From Kaistia hirudinis (GTDB lineage Bacteria > Pseudomonadota > Alphaproteobacteria > Rhizobiales > Kaistiaceae): DNA of 64,000 bases. The DNA lies in NCBI RefSeq assembly GCF_014196455.1, contig NZ_JACIDS010000004.1:310001-374000 (forward strand). Reading direction: 5' to 3'. A program made the position numbers and the translations under genes. The notes below the pieces were generated by a model. It was not told the origin of the DNA. It did not search any database and saw only the letters and a program-made list of their open reading frames with translations. Below, piece after piece: positions 49,528 to 58,877 of the stretch; positions within the stretch are counted from its first letter, which is position 1, and every line of letters starts with the position of its first letter.

Positions 49528-50721
49528 CTAGTCTGCGATCTCGCGAAAGCGCATCGCGAGCGCCTTGGCGAAGTCCGGGTCGTTGATGTGGAGCGGCAGC
49601 CTTTCGAGCCGCCGCCGGTCCGTGGTGATGAAGTCCGCCTCGATGGCGTCGAACAGCGCCGCATCGGCCTCCGGATCGTGGAAGGGGCGGCCGGGCGCGT
49701 CGAGCGCGGAGACGCCGCCCTCGGGCAGCAGGAAGCGCACCGCGCCCTCGCAGCGGTTGAGCCGCTCCGCGATGAAGGCGCCCATGCGGCGGTTCTCCTC
49801 CGCCGTGGTGCGCATCAGCGTGACGTTGGGGTTGTGGCGGTAGAGATTGCGGCCGCGGAAGCGCTCGGGCACCGTGTCCACGGCCCAGAAATTGACCATG
49901 TCGAGCGCGCCGACCGAGCCGACATAGGGCAGGCGCGTGCGGATCGCCGCGCCGAGGCGATCGGGGCCGGCCGACAGGACGCCGCCGAACAGATGGTCGG
50001 CGATCTCGGTCGTCGTCGCGTCGATCATGCCGACCAGCATGCCGCTCTCGGCGAGCTTCTCCATCGCGCGGCCGCCGGTTCCGGTGGCGTGGAAGACCAG
50101 GCAGTCATAGTCGCAGCGCAGCTCGTCAGTGACCGCCGTGACGCAGTCGGTGGTGACGCCGAACATGGTCAGTGCGACCGCCGGCTTGCCGCTCGTCTCG
50201 ACCAGCGGGTAGCGCACCATGCCGACGATGGCGTGAGCGGCGTTCTGCAGGACGAGGCGCGAGATGCGGTTGAGGCCGGCGAGATCGGTCACCGAGGGCA
50301 TCATCACGATGTCGGAGACGCCGACAAAGCCACCGACATCGCCCGAGGCCAGCGTCGAGACCATCAGCTTGGGCAGGCCCACGGGCAGGAGGCGCATGCC
50401 GGCGGTGATGATCGACGTACCACCGCCGCCGCCGATGCCGATCACGCCGGCGATGTCGTCGCGGCTCGCGAGATAGCGGGCAAAGGCCTCGCCCATGGCC
50501 GCGACGGCGGTGCCGCGATCCTGCGATTTGAGCACCGCGGCGGCGCCGTCCGGGTGATGCGACGCGACCTCGGATGCGGTGACGTCGACGGGGCAGGTCG
50601 GCGCGCGGGTACCGACATCGACGAGGCGGACCGCTTCGCCGGAGGCTGCGACCTGGGCGCTGAGGAAGGCGAGTTCCTCGCCCTTCGTATCCGCCGTACC
50701 GACGACATAGATCGTCTTCAT
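49528..50721 (-). CDS. UPF0261 / Tm-1-like ATP-binding domain protein
   Basis: A 397-residue protein with the family hallmark [11 protein letters not shown] at the N-terminus, [28 protein letters not shown] and [14 protein letters not shown]. In the tomato Tm-1 protein this region binds ATP and precedes the TIM barrel coded here by the next gene, 20 bases on. The bacterial function is not known. The ATG at 50721 follows CGAGGA. It is the first gene of the minus-strand block, divergent from a TetR gene. Confidence 0.9.
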   Translation of the reverse strand: MKTIYVVGTADTKGEELAFLSAQVAASGEAVRLVDVGTRAPTCPVDVTASEVASHHPDGAAAVLKSQDRGTAVAAMGEAFARYLASRDDIAGVIGIGGGGGTSIITAGMRLLPVGLPKLMVSTLASGDVGGFVGVSDIVMMPSVTDLAGLNRISRLVLQNAAHAIVGMVRYPLVETSGKPAVALTMFGVTTDCVTAVTDELRCDYDCLVFHATGTGGRAMEKLAESGMLVGMIDATTTEIADHLFGGVLSAGPDRLGAAIRTRLPYVGSVGALDMVNFWAVDTVPERFRGRNLYRHNPNVTLMRTTAEENRRMGAFIAERLNRCEGAVRFLLPEGGVSALDAPGRPFHDPEADAALFDAIEADFITTDRRRLERLPLHINDPDFAKALAMRFREIAD

Positions 50722-50892
50722 CGCATCCTCGACGCGTGCGTGGGAGGCAACTGGCGGGCGGCCGAATGGCAAGCCGGAAGCGCTGGCCGACGCGGGGTGC
50801 ATCGGACCCAAGGCATTGGTTCGTCTGGCCTTTTGTGTCTCCCTGCCATCCTCCCTGATGGCCGGAAGACGAAATGTCTGTTTGCTTTTTAT

Positions 50893-50929
50893 CTGAGACG
50901 TGCGTATCGTATTGGTATGGCAGTCTCAG
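50893..50929. promoter_or_regulatory. Inverted repeat over the TetR start (operator candidate)
   Basis: CTGAGAC at 50893-50899 and GTCTCAG at 50923-50929 are perfect inverted arms 23 bases apart, with TGC/GCA continuing the symmetry inward. The right arm lies inside the first codons of the TetR gene (ATG at 50917). It would suit autoregulation and control of the divergent Tm-1-like gene. Confidence 0.5.
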
Positions 50930-51621
50930 GTCAAGCACAGCTTCCGGGGGAGAGCGAGAAGGGGCCGCGCGGCCGCATGAAGCGGCTGATGCTGGCGACG
51001 GCGATCCGTCTGATGCAGGAGGGCGGCTCGCCTTCGGTCAGCGAGGTTGCGGAGGCGGCGGAGGTGTCGCGCGCTACGGCCTATCGCTATTTCCCGAGCC
51101 AGGCGGCGATGATCCAGGCGGCGGTGGACGAGGCGCTCGGCCCGATCCTCGACTGGCAGCCGCAGGACGGAGACGCGGAAAAGCGGGTGGCGGACCTGTT
51201 CGGCTTCGCCTACCATCGGATGCAGGCCTATGAGGCGACCCACCGTGCAGCGCTGCTTCTGGCGCTCGACCAGTGGCAGCGCCGGCAGGCCGGAACGCTG
51301 GGGGCGGAAACGCGCGTCGTGCGCGGAAACCGCCGCGGACTGCTGAAGACCGCCATCGATCCGCTGCAGGCGCAGATCGGCAAGGCGGCCTCGGAACGTG
51401 TGACGCAGGCGCTCTCGCTGCTCTTCGGCATCGAGGCGATCATCATCCTGAAGGACATCTGGGGCCTCGAGGCGAAAGAGGCCGAGAAGGTTGCGAGTTG
51501 GGCGGCCTCCGCCCTGATCCGGCAGGCGCTCCAAGAGGCGGGAGAGGGAGAGACTCCCGCCGAGCCGGGCGCCGGCAAGACCGGAACGGGAGGGAGGAAG
51601 ACGCGCAAGAAGGGGGCCTAG
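50917..51621 (+). CDS. TetR-family transcriptional regulator
   Basis: A 234-residue regulator. The helix-turn-helix is in [31 protein letters not shown] (residues about 40-70). The remainder is the helical ligand domain, and the tail is Gly/Lys-rich ([12 protein letters not shown]). It is divergent from the Tm-1-like operon and 67 bases upstream of the ABC transporter operon, so it probably controls both. Confidence 0.92.
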   Translation: MAVSGQAQLPGESEKGPRGRMKRLMLATAIRLMQEGGSPSVSEVAEAAEVSRATAYRYFPSQAAMIQAAVDEALGPILDWQPQDGDAEKRVADLFGFAYHRMQAYEATHRAALLLALDQWQRRQAGTLGAETRVVRGNRRGLLKTAIDPLQAQIGKAASERVTQALSLLFGIEAIIILKDIWGLEAKEAEKVASWAASALIRQALQEAGEGETPAEPGAGKTGTGGRKTRKKGA

Positions 51622-51688
51622 CCGCAAATGGCGGGCATGCTGTCGACCCCTGAAGAATATGGACAGCGCAGGAGAGGGAGGAGACAGA

Positions 51689-53005
51689 ATGCGCAGGAAA
51701 ACCCTGGCCGGCTTGCTGGCCGGCGTCGGCTTCACCATTGCCGGCGTGGCGAGTGCCTCGGCGGAAGAACTCACGATCTTCTGGGCCGAATGGGACCCGG
51801 CCAACTATCTGCAGGAACTCGTCAACGAATATGCGGCCGAATCCGGCGACACCATCACGGTGGAAACCACGCCGTGGCCGGATTTCCAGACCAAGGCCTT
51901 CACCGAGTTCAACGCCAAGGGCGATGCCTATGACATGGTCGTCGGCGACAGCCAGTGGCTGGGTGCCGGCTCGACGGGCGGGCACTATGTCGACCTGACC
52001 GACTTCTTCAACGAGCACAAGCTCGCCGAGGTCATGGCGCCGGCGACGGTCAAGTATTACGCCGAATACCCGGCCAATTCCGGCAAGTACTGGGCGATCC
52101 CGCTCGAGGGCGACGCCGTCGGCTGGGCCTATCGCAAGGACTGGTTCGAGGATCCGAAGGAGAAGGAAGCCTTCAAGGCGAAATACGGCTATGAGCTGGC
52201 CGTGCCGGAGGATTTCAAGCAGCTGCGCGACATCGCCGAGTTCTTCTATCGCCCGGACGAGAAGCGCTACGGCATCGCCATCTACACCCAGACGACCTAT
52301 GACGCGCTGGCCATGGGCTTCGAGAACGCGCTGTTCTCCTATGGCGGCGAGCTCGGCGATTATTCGAACTACAAGGTCGAGGGCATCGTGAACTCCCCGG
52401 TCGCTGTCGAGGCGCTGGAAATGTACAAGGAATTGTACAAGTTCACGCCGCCGAACTGGGGCAATACCTTCTTCCAGGAAGACAACCAGGCCATCACCGA
52501 GGGCCTGGCGGCGATGAGCATGAACTATTTCGCCTTCTTCCCCTCGCTGCTCAACGAGGCGACCAATCCGAACGCCAAGGTGACCGGCTTCTTCGCCAAT
52601 CCGAAGGGCCCGACGGGCGAGCAGTTCGCCGCGCTCGGCGGCCAGGGCATCTCGATCGTCACCTACTCGAAGAAGCAGGAGGCGTCGAAGAAGTTCCTGG
52701 AGTGGTTCATCAAGGACTCGACGCAGAAGCGCTGGGCTGAACTCGGCGGCTACACCGCCAGCCAGGCCGTGCTGAAGTCGCCGGAATTCCAGAACGCGAC
52801 GCCGTACAACAAGGCCTTCTACGAGACCATGTTCAAGGTGAAGGACTTCTGGGCCGTTCCGGAATATGCCGAGCTCCTGACCCAGCTCAACAATCGCCTC
52901 GGCCCCTATGTCGTCGGCGACAAGGGCACGGCGAAGGAAGCGCTGGACGGCCTCGCCAAGGACTGGACCGAGACGTTCACCAAATACGGCCGCTACGCGA
53001 ACTGA
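51689..53005 (+). CDS. Sugar ABC transporter substrate-binding protein
   Basis: A 438-residue family 1 binding protein with a Sec signal (cut near residue 25, ASASA-EELTIF). WAEWDPANYLQELVNEYAAESG, YDMVVGDSQWLGAGSTGGHYVDLTDFF and YWAIPLEGDAVGWAYRKDWFED are the usual ligand-domain segments. A GGAGAGGGAGGAG ribosome-binding site precedes 51689. Ligand unknown; operon make-up suggests a sugar, polyol or sugar acid. Confidence 0.93.
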   Translation: MRRKTLAGLLAGVGFTIAGVASASAEELTIFWAEWDPANYLQELVNEYAAESGDTITVETTPWPDFQTKAFTEFNAKGDAYDMVVGDSQWLGAGSTGGHYVDLTDFFNEHKLAEVMAPATVKYYAEYPANSGKYWAIPLEGDAVGWAYRKDWFEDPKEKEAFKAKYGYELAVPEDFKQLRDIAEFFYRPDEKRYGIAIYTQTTYDALAMGFENALFSYGGELGDYSNYKVEGIVNSPVAVEALEMYKELYKFTPPNWGNTFFQEDNQAITEGLAAMSMNYFAFFPSLLNEATNPNAKVTGFFANPKGPTGEQFAALGGQGISIVTYSKKQEASKKFLEWFIKDSTQKRWAELGGYTASQAVLKSPEFQNATPYNKAFYETMFKVKDFWAVPEYAELLTQLNNRLGPYVVGDKGTAKEALDGLAKDWTETFTKYGRYAN

Positions 53006-53012
53006 GTGGCAT

Positions 53013-53040
53013 GCGGGCCCGGGCTTCGGCCCGGGTCCGC
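53013..53040 (+). terminator. UUCG-capped stem-loop after the binding-protein gene
   Basis: GCGGGCCCGGGC-TTCG-GCCCGGGTCCGC makes a 12-base-pair stem with one G-T pair and a C(UUCG)G tetraloop, starting seven bases after the stop. With no T-run, it more likely stabilises the upstream message or slows read-through than ends transcription fully. Confidence 0.65.
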
Positions 53041-53049
53041 AGGCTGTCG

Positions 53050-53155
53050 TCATTGCCGGGCTCGGCCCGGCAATCCAGCCTTTTCGCGGGCGTGGGGACT
53101 GCGTCCGCGGTTGCAGCCAAGTCTGGGTTGCCGGGCCGAGCCCGGCAACGACGAC
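53050..53155. repeat. Palindromic repeat family D
   Basis: CGTCATTGCCGGGCTCGGCCCGGCAATCC and GGGTTGCCGGGCCGAGCCCGGCAACGACG form inverted arms around a spacer with GCGTCCGCGGTTGC, all between the binding-protein and first permease genes. Confidence 0.85.
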
Positions 53156-53208
53156 CCTGACGCACGAAACGCCTTTTCAAACGACGACTTCCTCCGGAGG
53201 AGCCACCC

Positions 53209-54114
53209 GTGGCCATGGCGGCAATGACCAGACTGGATCCGCAATCGCGCGCCGCCGCGCGCGGCTGGAGCGATCTGTCGATCCGAAACCTCTTCATCCT
53301 GCCGACGCTCGCATTCCTGATCGTCTTCAACATTTTCCCGCTGATCTATTCGCTCGGCTATTCCTTCACGGATTTTCGCGCGTCGACCAACGCGCCGGCG
53401 AACTTCATCGGGCTCAAGAACTATCGCGACCTGCTCGGCGACGAATTCATCTGGAACAATTTCGTCGTCACGGCGAAATACGTTCTGGTCTCGGTGGCGG
53501 GGCAGGTGCTGGTCGGCTTCGGCATCGCGTTGCTGCTGAACCGCGCCTTCCCGTTCAAGGGCCTCGTCACGACGCTGCTGCTGCTGCCGATGATGATGTC
53601 GATGGCGGTCGTCGGCCTGTTCTGGAAGCTGCTCTACGATCCCTCCTGGGGCATCATCAATTACATCTTCCGCCTCGGCGATTTCGCCTGGCTGTCGAAC
53701 CGCGATGCCGCGCTCTATGCCGTCGCGATCACCGATATCTGGATGTGGTCGCCCTTCGTGATGCTGCTCTCGCTCGCCGGCCTCTCGGCGGTGCCGAAGC
53801 ATCTTTACGAGGCGGCCGCGATCGACCGCGCCGGCAAATGGTACACGTTCCGCCGCATCACGCTGCCGCTGGTCGCGCCGATCCTGCTGATCGCGATCAT
53901 CTTCCGCACGATGGAGGCGTTCAAGACCTTCGACCTCGCTTACATCATGTCGAGCCAGGACACGACCGAGCTCATCTCGATCAAGCTCTACAAGATGGCG
54001 TTCCAGGAATGGCAGACCGGCAAGTCGTCGGCGCTCGCCTACATCGTCCTGATCATGGTGCTCGCCATCACCAACATCTACGTCAAATATCTGAACCGGG
54101 TGAAGGAGCGCTGA
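53209..54114 (+). CDS. Sugar ABC transporter permease (MalF-like)
   Basis: A 301-residue permease with six hydrophobic segments. The EAA motif is YEAAAIDRAGKWYTFRRITLPLVAP. The start is a GTG at 53209 with GGAGGAG six bases upstream; the ATG six bases further on is less well spaced. The second permease gene starts one base after the stop. Confidence 0.93.
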   Translation: MAMAAMTRLDPQSRAAARGWSDLSIRNLFILPTLAFLIVFNIFPLIYSLGYSFTDFRASTNAPANFIGLKNYRDLLGDEFIWNNFVVTAKYVLVSVAGQVLVGFGIALLLNRAFPFKGLVTTLLLLPMMMSMAVVGLFWKLLYDPSWGIINYIFRLGDFAWLSNRDAALYAVAITDIWMWSPFVMLLSLAGLSAVPKHLYEAAAIDRAGKWYTFRRITLPLVAPILLIAIIFRTMEAFKTFDLAYIMSSQDTTELISIKLYKMAFQEWQTGKSSALAYIVLIMVLAITNIYVKYLNRVKER

Positions 54115-54115
54115 G

Positions 54116-55072
54116 ATGGCCGCCGTCAAGTCGAAGGGCGCGCTCGTCGGCAATCGTCTTGCGATCGCCTCTGTGCTCGTCATCACGCTGATCTTCCTGG
54201 CGCCGATCTACTGGATCGCGTCGACCGCCTTCAAGCCGCGCGCGCTCGCGACCACGGTTCCGCCGACGGTCGTCTTCGCGCCGGAGATCACGCCGTTCAT
54301 CAAGCTCTTCACCAAGCGCGTGCAATTGACCAAGCCGGTCGATCCGGCCGCCTATGACGCGGCGCCCTGGTGGGAGCAGCGCATCCTCGACAATGGCGAG
54401 CGCGTGCTGCGCACCGGGGCGAATGTGCAGCTCTCGGCCTATCCGAGCCGCTTCATGAACAGTCTGATCATCGCGATCACCTCGACCGTGCTCGCGGTCG
54501 GGATGGGCACGCTGACAGCCTATGGCTTCTCGCGCTTCCGCATCGCCGGCGAGAAGGACATGCTGTTCTTCATCCTGTCGACGCGCATGTTGCCGCCGGT
54601 CGTCGTCGCGATCCCGATGTTCCTGATGTATCGCGCCGTCGGCATGACCGACACGCATATCGGCCTCATCATCCTCTACACCGCCTTCAACCTCTCCTTC
54701 TCCGTCTGGCTCATGAAGGGCTTCATGGACGAGATCCCGAAGGAATATGAGGAGGCAGCGCTGGTCGACGGCTATACGCGCATGGAAGCCTTCTTCAAGA
54801 TCGTGCTGCCGGAGGCGGCGACGGGCATCGCGGCGACGGCGGTGTTCTGCTTCATCACCGCGTGGAACGAATATGCCTTCGCGCTGATCATGACCAACCG
54901 GCGCGCCCAGACCGCGCCGCCCTTCATCCCCTCGCAGCTCGGCTCGGGCGTCATCGACTGGACCGTGATCGCGGCCGGAACCTTCCTGTTCCTGCTGCCG
55001 GTCGCGATCTTCACCTTCGCGCTCCGCGGCCATCTCCTGCGCGGCGTCACCTTCGGCGCGATCCGCAAATAG
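54116..55072 (+). CDS. Sugar ABC transporter permease (MalG-like)
   Basis: A 318-residue permease. EEAALVDGYTRMEAFFKIVLPEAATGI is the EAA loop. Between helices 1 and 2 it has a larger than usual periplasmic loop (residues about 45-110), which may meet the binding protein. It ends ten bases before a 63-codon membrane-protein gene. Confidence 0.93.
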   Translation: MAAVKSKGALVGNRLAIASVLVITLIFLAPIYWIASTAFKPRALATTVPPTVVFAPEITPFIKLFTKRVQLTKPVDPAAYDAAPWWEQRILDNGERVLRTGANVQLSAYPSRFMNSLIIAITSTVLAVGMGTLTAYGFSRFRIAGEKDMLFFILSTRMLPPVVVAIPMFLMYRAVGMTDTHIGLIILYTAFNLSFSVWLMKGFMDEIPKEYEEAALVDGYTRMEAFFKIVLPEAATGIAATAVFCFITAWNEYAFALIMTNRRAQTAPPFIPSQLGSGVIDWTVIAAGTFLFLLPVAIFTFALRGHLLRGVTFGAIRK

Positions 55073-55082
55073 GAGGACGGCA

Positions 55083-55274
55083 ATGAGCTTTCGCGAGATC
55101 TGCGCCCGCTATGTCGAGCCGGGTTCGATGATCCTGATGGTGGCCGGCATCGTGGCGCTGTGCCAGCCCTGGCATCATGGCCTGCATAGCTATGGCGTCA
55201 CCATCACGCTGATCGGCCTCGTCGCGTTCAACATCGCGGCCCATGTGCCGCAGCCCGAGAAGAAGGAGGGCTGA
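55083..55274 (+). CDS. Small two-helix membrane protein in the ABC operon
   Basis: A 63-residue protein with two hydrophobic stretches (residues 14-28 and 38-54) and a charged tail (PEKKEG). It is preceded by AGGAGG and lies between the second permease and first ATPase genes with 3-10-base gaps, so it is a real operon member. Small membrane proteins occupy a comparable place in some rhizobial transporters with two ATPases. Function unknown, possibly a transporter accessory subunit. Confidence 0.8.
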   Translation: MSFREICARYVEPGSMILMVAGIVALCQPWHHGLHSYGVTITLIGLVAFNIAAHVPQPEKKEG

Positions 55275-55277
55275 GCC

Positions 55278-56390
55278 ATGGCCGAGATCGTGCTGCACGA
55301 CGTGCAGAAATATTTCGGCTCGGTTCATGTCATCCGCGACATGAACCTGACCATCGCCGACCGCGAATTCGTCGTCCTGCTCGGCCCGTCCGGCTGCGGC
55401 AAGACGACGACCCTGCGTGCCATTGCCGGCCTCGAGGACATTTCCTCCGGCGAGATCCGCATCGACGGCAAGCCGGTGCAGGACCTCGAGGCGTCGAACC
55501 GCGACATTGCCTTCGTCTTCCAGCTCTATGCGCTCTATCCGCATCTGACGGTGTTCGAGAACATCGCCTTTCCGCTGCGCGCGGCCGGCGAATCCCGCGC
55601 CGATGTCGACCGGCAGGTCGGCGAGGTGGCGCGGGCGCTCGACATCACGCATTTCCTCAAGAAGCGCCCCTCGGCGCTCTCGGGCGGCGACATGCAGCGC
55701 GTCGCCATCGGCCGCGCGCTGGTCCGCCGGCCGAAGGCGATCCTGATGGACGAGCCGATCGGCGCGCTCGACGCGAAGCTGCGCGAGGACATGCGCACGG
55801 AACTGAAGCGCCTGCACATCGAGAACAAGGCGACCTCGGTCTATGTCACGCATGACCAGGTCGAGGCCATGTCGCTCGCCGACCGCATCGTTGTCATGAG
55901 CGAGGGCATCCTACAGCAGGTCGGCACGCCGCTCGACGTCTATCGCAACCCGGCGAACCTGTTCGTGGCGCAGTTCATCGGCAGTCCGGTGATGAACATC
56001 GCCCCGGCGGCGGTCGCGACCGAGGGCGGGCGGACGACGGTGCGGCTCGGCGGGGCGCCGCAGGGCTTCGCGCTGCCGCCCGAGCTCGAGAAGCGGCTCG
56101 GCGCCGCCGCCGGCCGCGATACCGAGCTCTCGCTCGGCGTGCGTCCCGAGGGCGTGATCGTGGCGCATGAAGCATCTGACGGCTTCGTCCCGGTGGAGGC
56201 GCGGCTGATCGAGCCGCTCGGCTCCTATGACATTGTGGATCTCAAGGTGGGGGAGGGGACGCTGCGCGCCCGCACCCGCTCCGGCTTCGTCGAGCGGCCC
56301 GGCGATATCGTCTTCGCCAGCCTCGATACGAGCCAGACCCACTTCTTCGACACGCGATCCGGGCGCTCGCTCGGCATCCTGCAGGGATGA
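55278..56390 (+). CDS. Sugar ABC transporter ATPase, UgpC/MalK-like (first)
   Basis: A 370-residue ATPase. Walker A GPSGCGKTTT, Q-loop VFQLYALYPHLTV, signature LSGGDMQRVAIGRAL, Walker B ILMDEPIGALD and switch VTHDQVEAMSL are intact. A C-terminal TOBE region (LSLGVRPEGVIV) completes it. It begins three bases after the small membrane protein gene and is followed by a second ATPase gene four bases on. Confidence 0.93.
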   Translation: MAEIVLHDVQKYFGSVHVIRDMNLTIADREFVVLLGPSGCGKTTTLRAIAGLEDISSGEIRIDGKPVQDLEASNRDIAFVFQLYALYPHLTVFENIAFPLRAAGESRADVDRQVGEVARALDITHFLKKRPSALSGGDMQRVAIGRALVRRPKAILMDEPIGALDAKLREDMRTELKRLHIENKATSVYVTHDQVEAMSLADRIVVMSEGILQQVGTPLDVYRNPANLFVAQFIGSPVMNIAPAAVATEGGRTTVRLGGAPQGFALPPELEKRLGAAAGRDTELSLGVRPEGVIVAHEASDGFVPVEARLIEPLGSYDIVDLKVGEGTLRARTRSGFVERPGDIVFASLDTSQTHFFDTRSGRSLGILQG

Positions 56391-56394
56391 CACC

Positions 56395-57504
56395 ATGGCC
56401 CATGTCCGTCTGAGACGCGTCAGCAAGACCTTCGGCTCGCACGAGGCGCTCAAGGATTTCGATCTCGAGATCCAGAATGGCGAGTTCTTCGTCCTGCTCG
56501 GGCCGACCGGCGCCGGCAAGACCACGACGCTCCGCCTGATCGCCGGCCTCGAGAAGCCGACCGAGGGCACGATCGAGATCGACGGTGTCGATGTCGGCGG
56601 CTGGGGCGCGGCCGAGCGCGACGTTGCGCTCGTGCTGCAGCAATACTCGCTCTATCCGCGCTACACGGTGCGGCAGAACCTCGAATTCCCGCTGAAATCC
56701 AAGGTGCGGCGCGTGCCGCAGCCCGAGATCGACGATCGCGTGACGCGGGCGGCGAAGACGCTGCGCATCAGCCATCTGCTCGACCGCAAGGTCGATCGCC
56801 TCTCGGGCGGCGAGATGCAGCGCGTGTCGATCGGCCGGGCAATCGTGCGGTCCCCGCGCATCTTCCTGATGGACGAGCCGCTCAGCAATCTCGACGCCAA
56901 GCTGCGCGAGTCGCTCCGCGGCGAGCTCAAGGACCTCCAGGTGAAGCTCGGCGCCACCTTCCTGTTCGTGACGCACGACCAGATCGAGGCGATGTCGATG
57001 GGCGACAAGGTCGGCGTGCTGAATGGCGGCCGCCTCGCCCAGGTCGGCACGCCGCACGACATCTATCACCACCCGCGCAACATGTTCGTCGCGAGCTTCG
57101 TCGGTTCGCCCGCCATGAACCTGATCGAGGCGGAGATCGAGGGCAACGAGGTCTATATTCCGGCGGCGAAGAACGGCTTCTCGCTGGATACGGCGACGCG
57201 CCGGCGCTTCGGCACCGCGCGCGGCAAGGTCGTTCTCGGCGTGCGCGCGGAATCGATCGCGCTCAGCGATGACGGTCCGATCCATGCCCGCGTCTGGGCC
57301 GTCGAGAACCATGGCGTCGAGAAGATCGTGACGCTGAAGGCCGGCGACCTCATCTTCCGCGCGACGCTGCCGCCGACCTTGCCCACCGAGATCGACGCGC
57401 CGCTCCGCCTGGTCTTCGACCAGACCCGCATGCACGTCTTCGATCCGGTGACGGAAGAGAGCCTAGTCGACGAGGACGACAGGGTGATGCAGGCGGCGGA
57501 GTAG
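56395..57504 (+). CDS. Sugar ABC transporter ATPase, UgpC/MalK-like (second)
   Basis: A 369-residue ATPase, also complete: GPTGAGKTTT, VLQQYSLYPRYTV, LSGGEMQRVSIGRAI, FLMDEPLSNLD and VTHDQIEAMSM, with a TOBE domain (VLGVRAESIAL). Two different full ATPases with one permease pair suggests a heterodimeric motor, or that one serves the neighbouring operon that lacks an ATPase. The ATG at 56395 was chosen because the upstream frame overlaps the first ATPase gene. Confidence 0.93.
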   Translation: MAHVRLRRVSKTFGSHEALKDFDLEIQNGEFFVLLGPTGAGKTTTLRLIAGLEKPTEGTIEIDGVDVGGWGAAERDVALVLQQYSLYPRYTVRQNLEFPLKSKVRRVPQPEIDDRVTRAAKTLRISHLLDRKVDRLSGGEMQRVSIGRAIVRSPRIFLMDEPLSNLDAKLRESLRGELKDLQVKLGATFLFVTHDQIEAMSMGDKVGVLNGGRLAQVGTPHDIYHHPRNMFVASFVGSPAMNLIEAEIEGNEVYIPAAKNGFSLDTATRRRFGTARGKVVLGVRAESIALSDDGPIHARVWAVENHGVEKIVTLKAGDLIFRATLPPTLPTEIDAPLRLVFDQTRMHVFDPVTEESLVDEDDRVMQAAE

Positions 57505-57512
57505 GTTCTTCC

Positions 57513-57570
57513 TTGAGCCCTCCCCCTGAGGGAGGGCCAAATCCGCCTTGGCGGATTTGGGGAGGGGTCG
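57513..57570. repeat. Family B palindromic repeat, pair 3 left
   Basis: GAGCCCTCCCCCTGAGGGAGGG, stem CAAATCCGCC-TT-GGCGGATTTG, then GGGAGGGGTCGCGG, after the last ATPase gene. Inverted partner at 57619. Confidence 0.9.
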
Positions 57571-57618
57571 CGGTGGTGGGGTCGGGCGAGGGCGCTTTCG
57601 GAGTGCCTCGTTCAAGCA

Positions 57619-57675
57619 ACCCCTCCCCGAAGCCACTTCGCGCCTTCGGCCCTCCCTCAAGGGGAGGGCTCAAGA
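57619..57675. repeat. Family B palindromic repeat, pair 3 right (inverted)
   Basis: CCCCTCCCCGAAGCCACTTCGCGCCTTCGGCCCTCCCTCAAGGGGAGGGCTCAAG, ending nine bases before the mutarotase stop. The pair lies between two convergent operons and may act as a two-way terminator. Confidence 0.9.
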
Positions 57676-57683
57676 GCCGCACC

Positions 57684-58013
57684 TCAATCCAGGTGAAACA
57701 CCTCCTCCATGAGCGACCACCATTCGCCGTCCTTCGCCGAGGTGAGGGGGTGCTGGCAGGGGTCGGTCTGGGCGAGCCAGGCGCGGATCGCCGGCTCCTT
57801 GTCGAGGCGGGCCGCGTCGGCCGGCCAGTCGGCGCCGTGATATTCCCAATAGCCGAAGAGCAGGTTCTCCGGCTCGCGCAGATAGATCGAATAGTTCTTC
57901 ACGCCGCAGGCCGAGAGCAGGGCGTTGACCTCTGCCGAGCCGCTCGCATGCAGGCGCTTATATTCGGCGATCGCCTCCGGCTTGACGCCGATCACCATGC
58001 CCATGCGTTGCAT
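57684..58013 (-). CDS. L-rhamnose mutarotase family protein
   Basis: A 109-residue single-domain protein (ferredoxin-like fold) with GMVIGVKPEAIAEYKRLHA, YSIYLREPENLLFGYWEY and WWSLMEEVFHLD, the RhaM landmarks (catalytic-type His in KRLHA and the Tyr/Trp cluster). It would interconvert anomers of an imported 6-deoxyhexose such as L-rhamnose or L-fucose. It is the last gene of the operon, four bases after the permease gene. Confidence 0.88.
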   Translation of the reverse strand: MQRMGMVIGVKPEAIAEYKRLHASGSAEVNALLSACGVKNYSIYLREPENLLFGYWEYHGADWPADAARLDKEPAIRAWLAQTDPCQHPLTSAKDGEWWSLMEEVFHLD

Positions 58014-58017
58014 TCGC

Positions 58018-58851
58018 TTATCCCTTCACGGCGCCGACGGCGATGCCCGAGACGATCTGGCGCTGGAACACGACATAGATGATGACGATCGGCGCGGCGG
58101 CGAGCACGATGCCGGCGGCGAGCAGCGGCACATTGGTCGTGTATTCGCCGCGCAGCGCCGCGATGCCGACCATCAGCGTGCGGTTGTCCTGCAGCACGAG
58201 CAGCGAGATCAGCACGTCGTTCCAGCAATAGAGCGTGTTGAGGATGCCGAGCGTGATCAGCGCCGGCTTTCCCATCGGCAGCATGATGTGCCACCAGACC
58301 TGCAGCAGGCTGGCGCCGTCGATCTGCGCCGCCTCATAGAGTTCGCGCGGCAGGCGGGCGTAGAAGGCGGTCATCAGATAGACGCTGAACGGCAGGAAGA
58401 ACGCCGTATAGGCGAGGATCAGGCCGATGCGGGAATTGACGAGGTCGAGCGCGATCATGGTGCGGTAGAACGGCACCAGGACGACCTGCACCGGGATCAT
58501 CAGCGAGACGAGGATGATCGTGAAGACGAGCTTGGAGCCGCGGAAGCGCAGTACCGCCAGGGCATAGCCGGCGAGCGAGGCGACGATGATCAGCAGCAGC
58601 ACGGCGCCGACGGTGACCGTCACCGAATTCACGAAATAATCGGAGAGGCGGGAGCGGGTCCAGGCCTGGACGAAATTGTCGAAGGTCGGGCTGCTCGCGA
58701 GGCCGAAGCGGTTGAGGACGAATTCCTTGCGCGATTTCAGCGCGGCGTTGAGCGCGAAGAAGACGGGATAGACCGCCGAGAGCGCCAGCAGCGCCATGGG
58801 GATCGCGATCACCCAGAGGATGCGCCTCTCACGCGGTGCGACAGCAGACAT
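58018..58851 (-). CDS. Sugar ABC transporter permease (MalG-like)
   Basis: A 277-residue permease with six helices; YEAAQIDGASLLQVWWHIMLPMGKPAL is the EAA loop and NSVTVTVGAVLLLIIVASLAGYAL is typical. The ATG at 58851 was chosen because the upstream frame antisenses the neighbouring permease. It lies 26 bases after that permease gene. No ATPase gene is in this operon. Confidence 0.93.
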   Translation of the reverse strand: MSAVAPRERRILWVIAIPMALLALSAVYPVFFALNAALKSRKEFVLNRFGLASSPTFDNFVQAWTRSRLSDYFVNSVTVTVGAVLLLIIVASLAGYALAVLRFRGSKLVFTIILVSLMIPVQVVLVPFYRTMIALDLVNSRIGLILAYTAFFLPFSVYLMTAFYARLPRELYEAAQIDGASLLQVWWHIMLPMGKPALITLGILNTLYCWNDVLISLLVLQDNRTLMVGIAALRGEYTTNVPLLAAGIVLAAAPIVIIYVVFQRQIVSGIAVGAVKG

Positions 58852-58877
58852 GGGCGGCTCCCGGTTGGGCTTGGGCG

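Noticed and set aside
53050-53155. Family D repeat as an insertion-sequence remnant
   Set aside because: There is no transposase frame, and inverted arms of this kind do not have target-site duplications that I can see.
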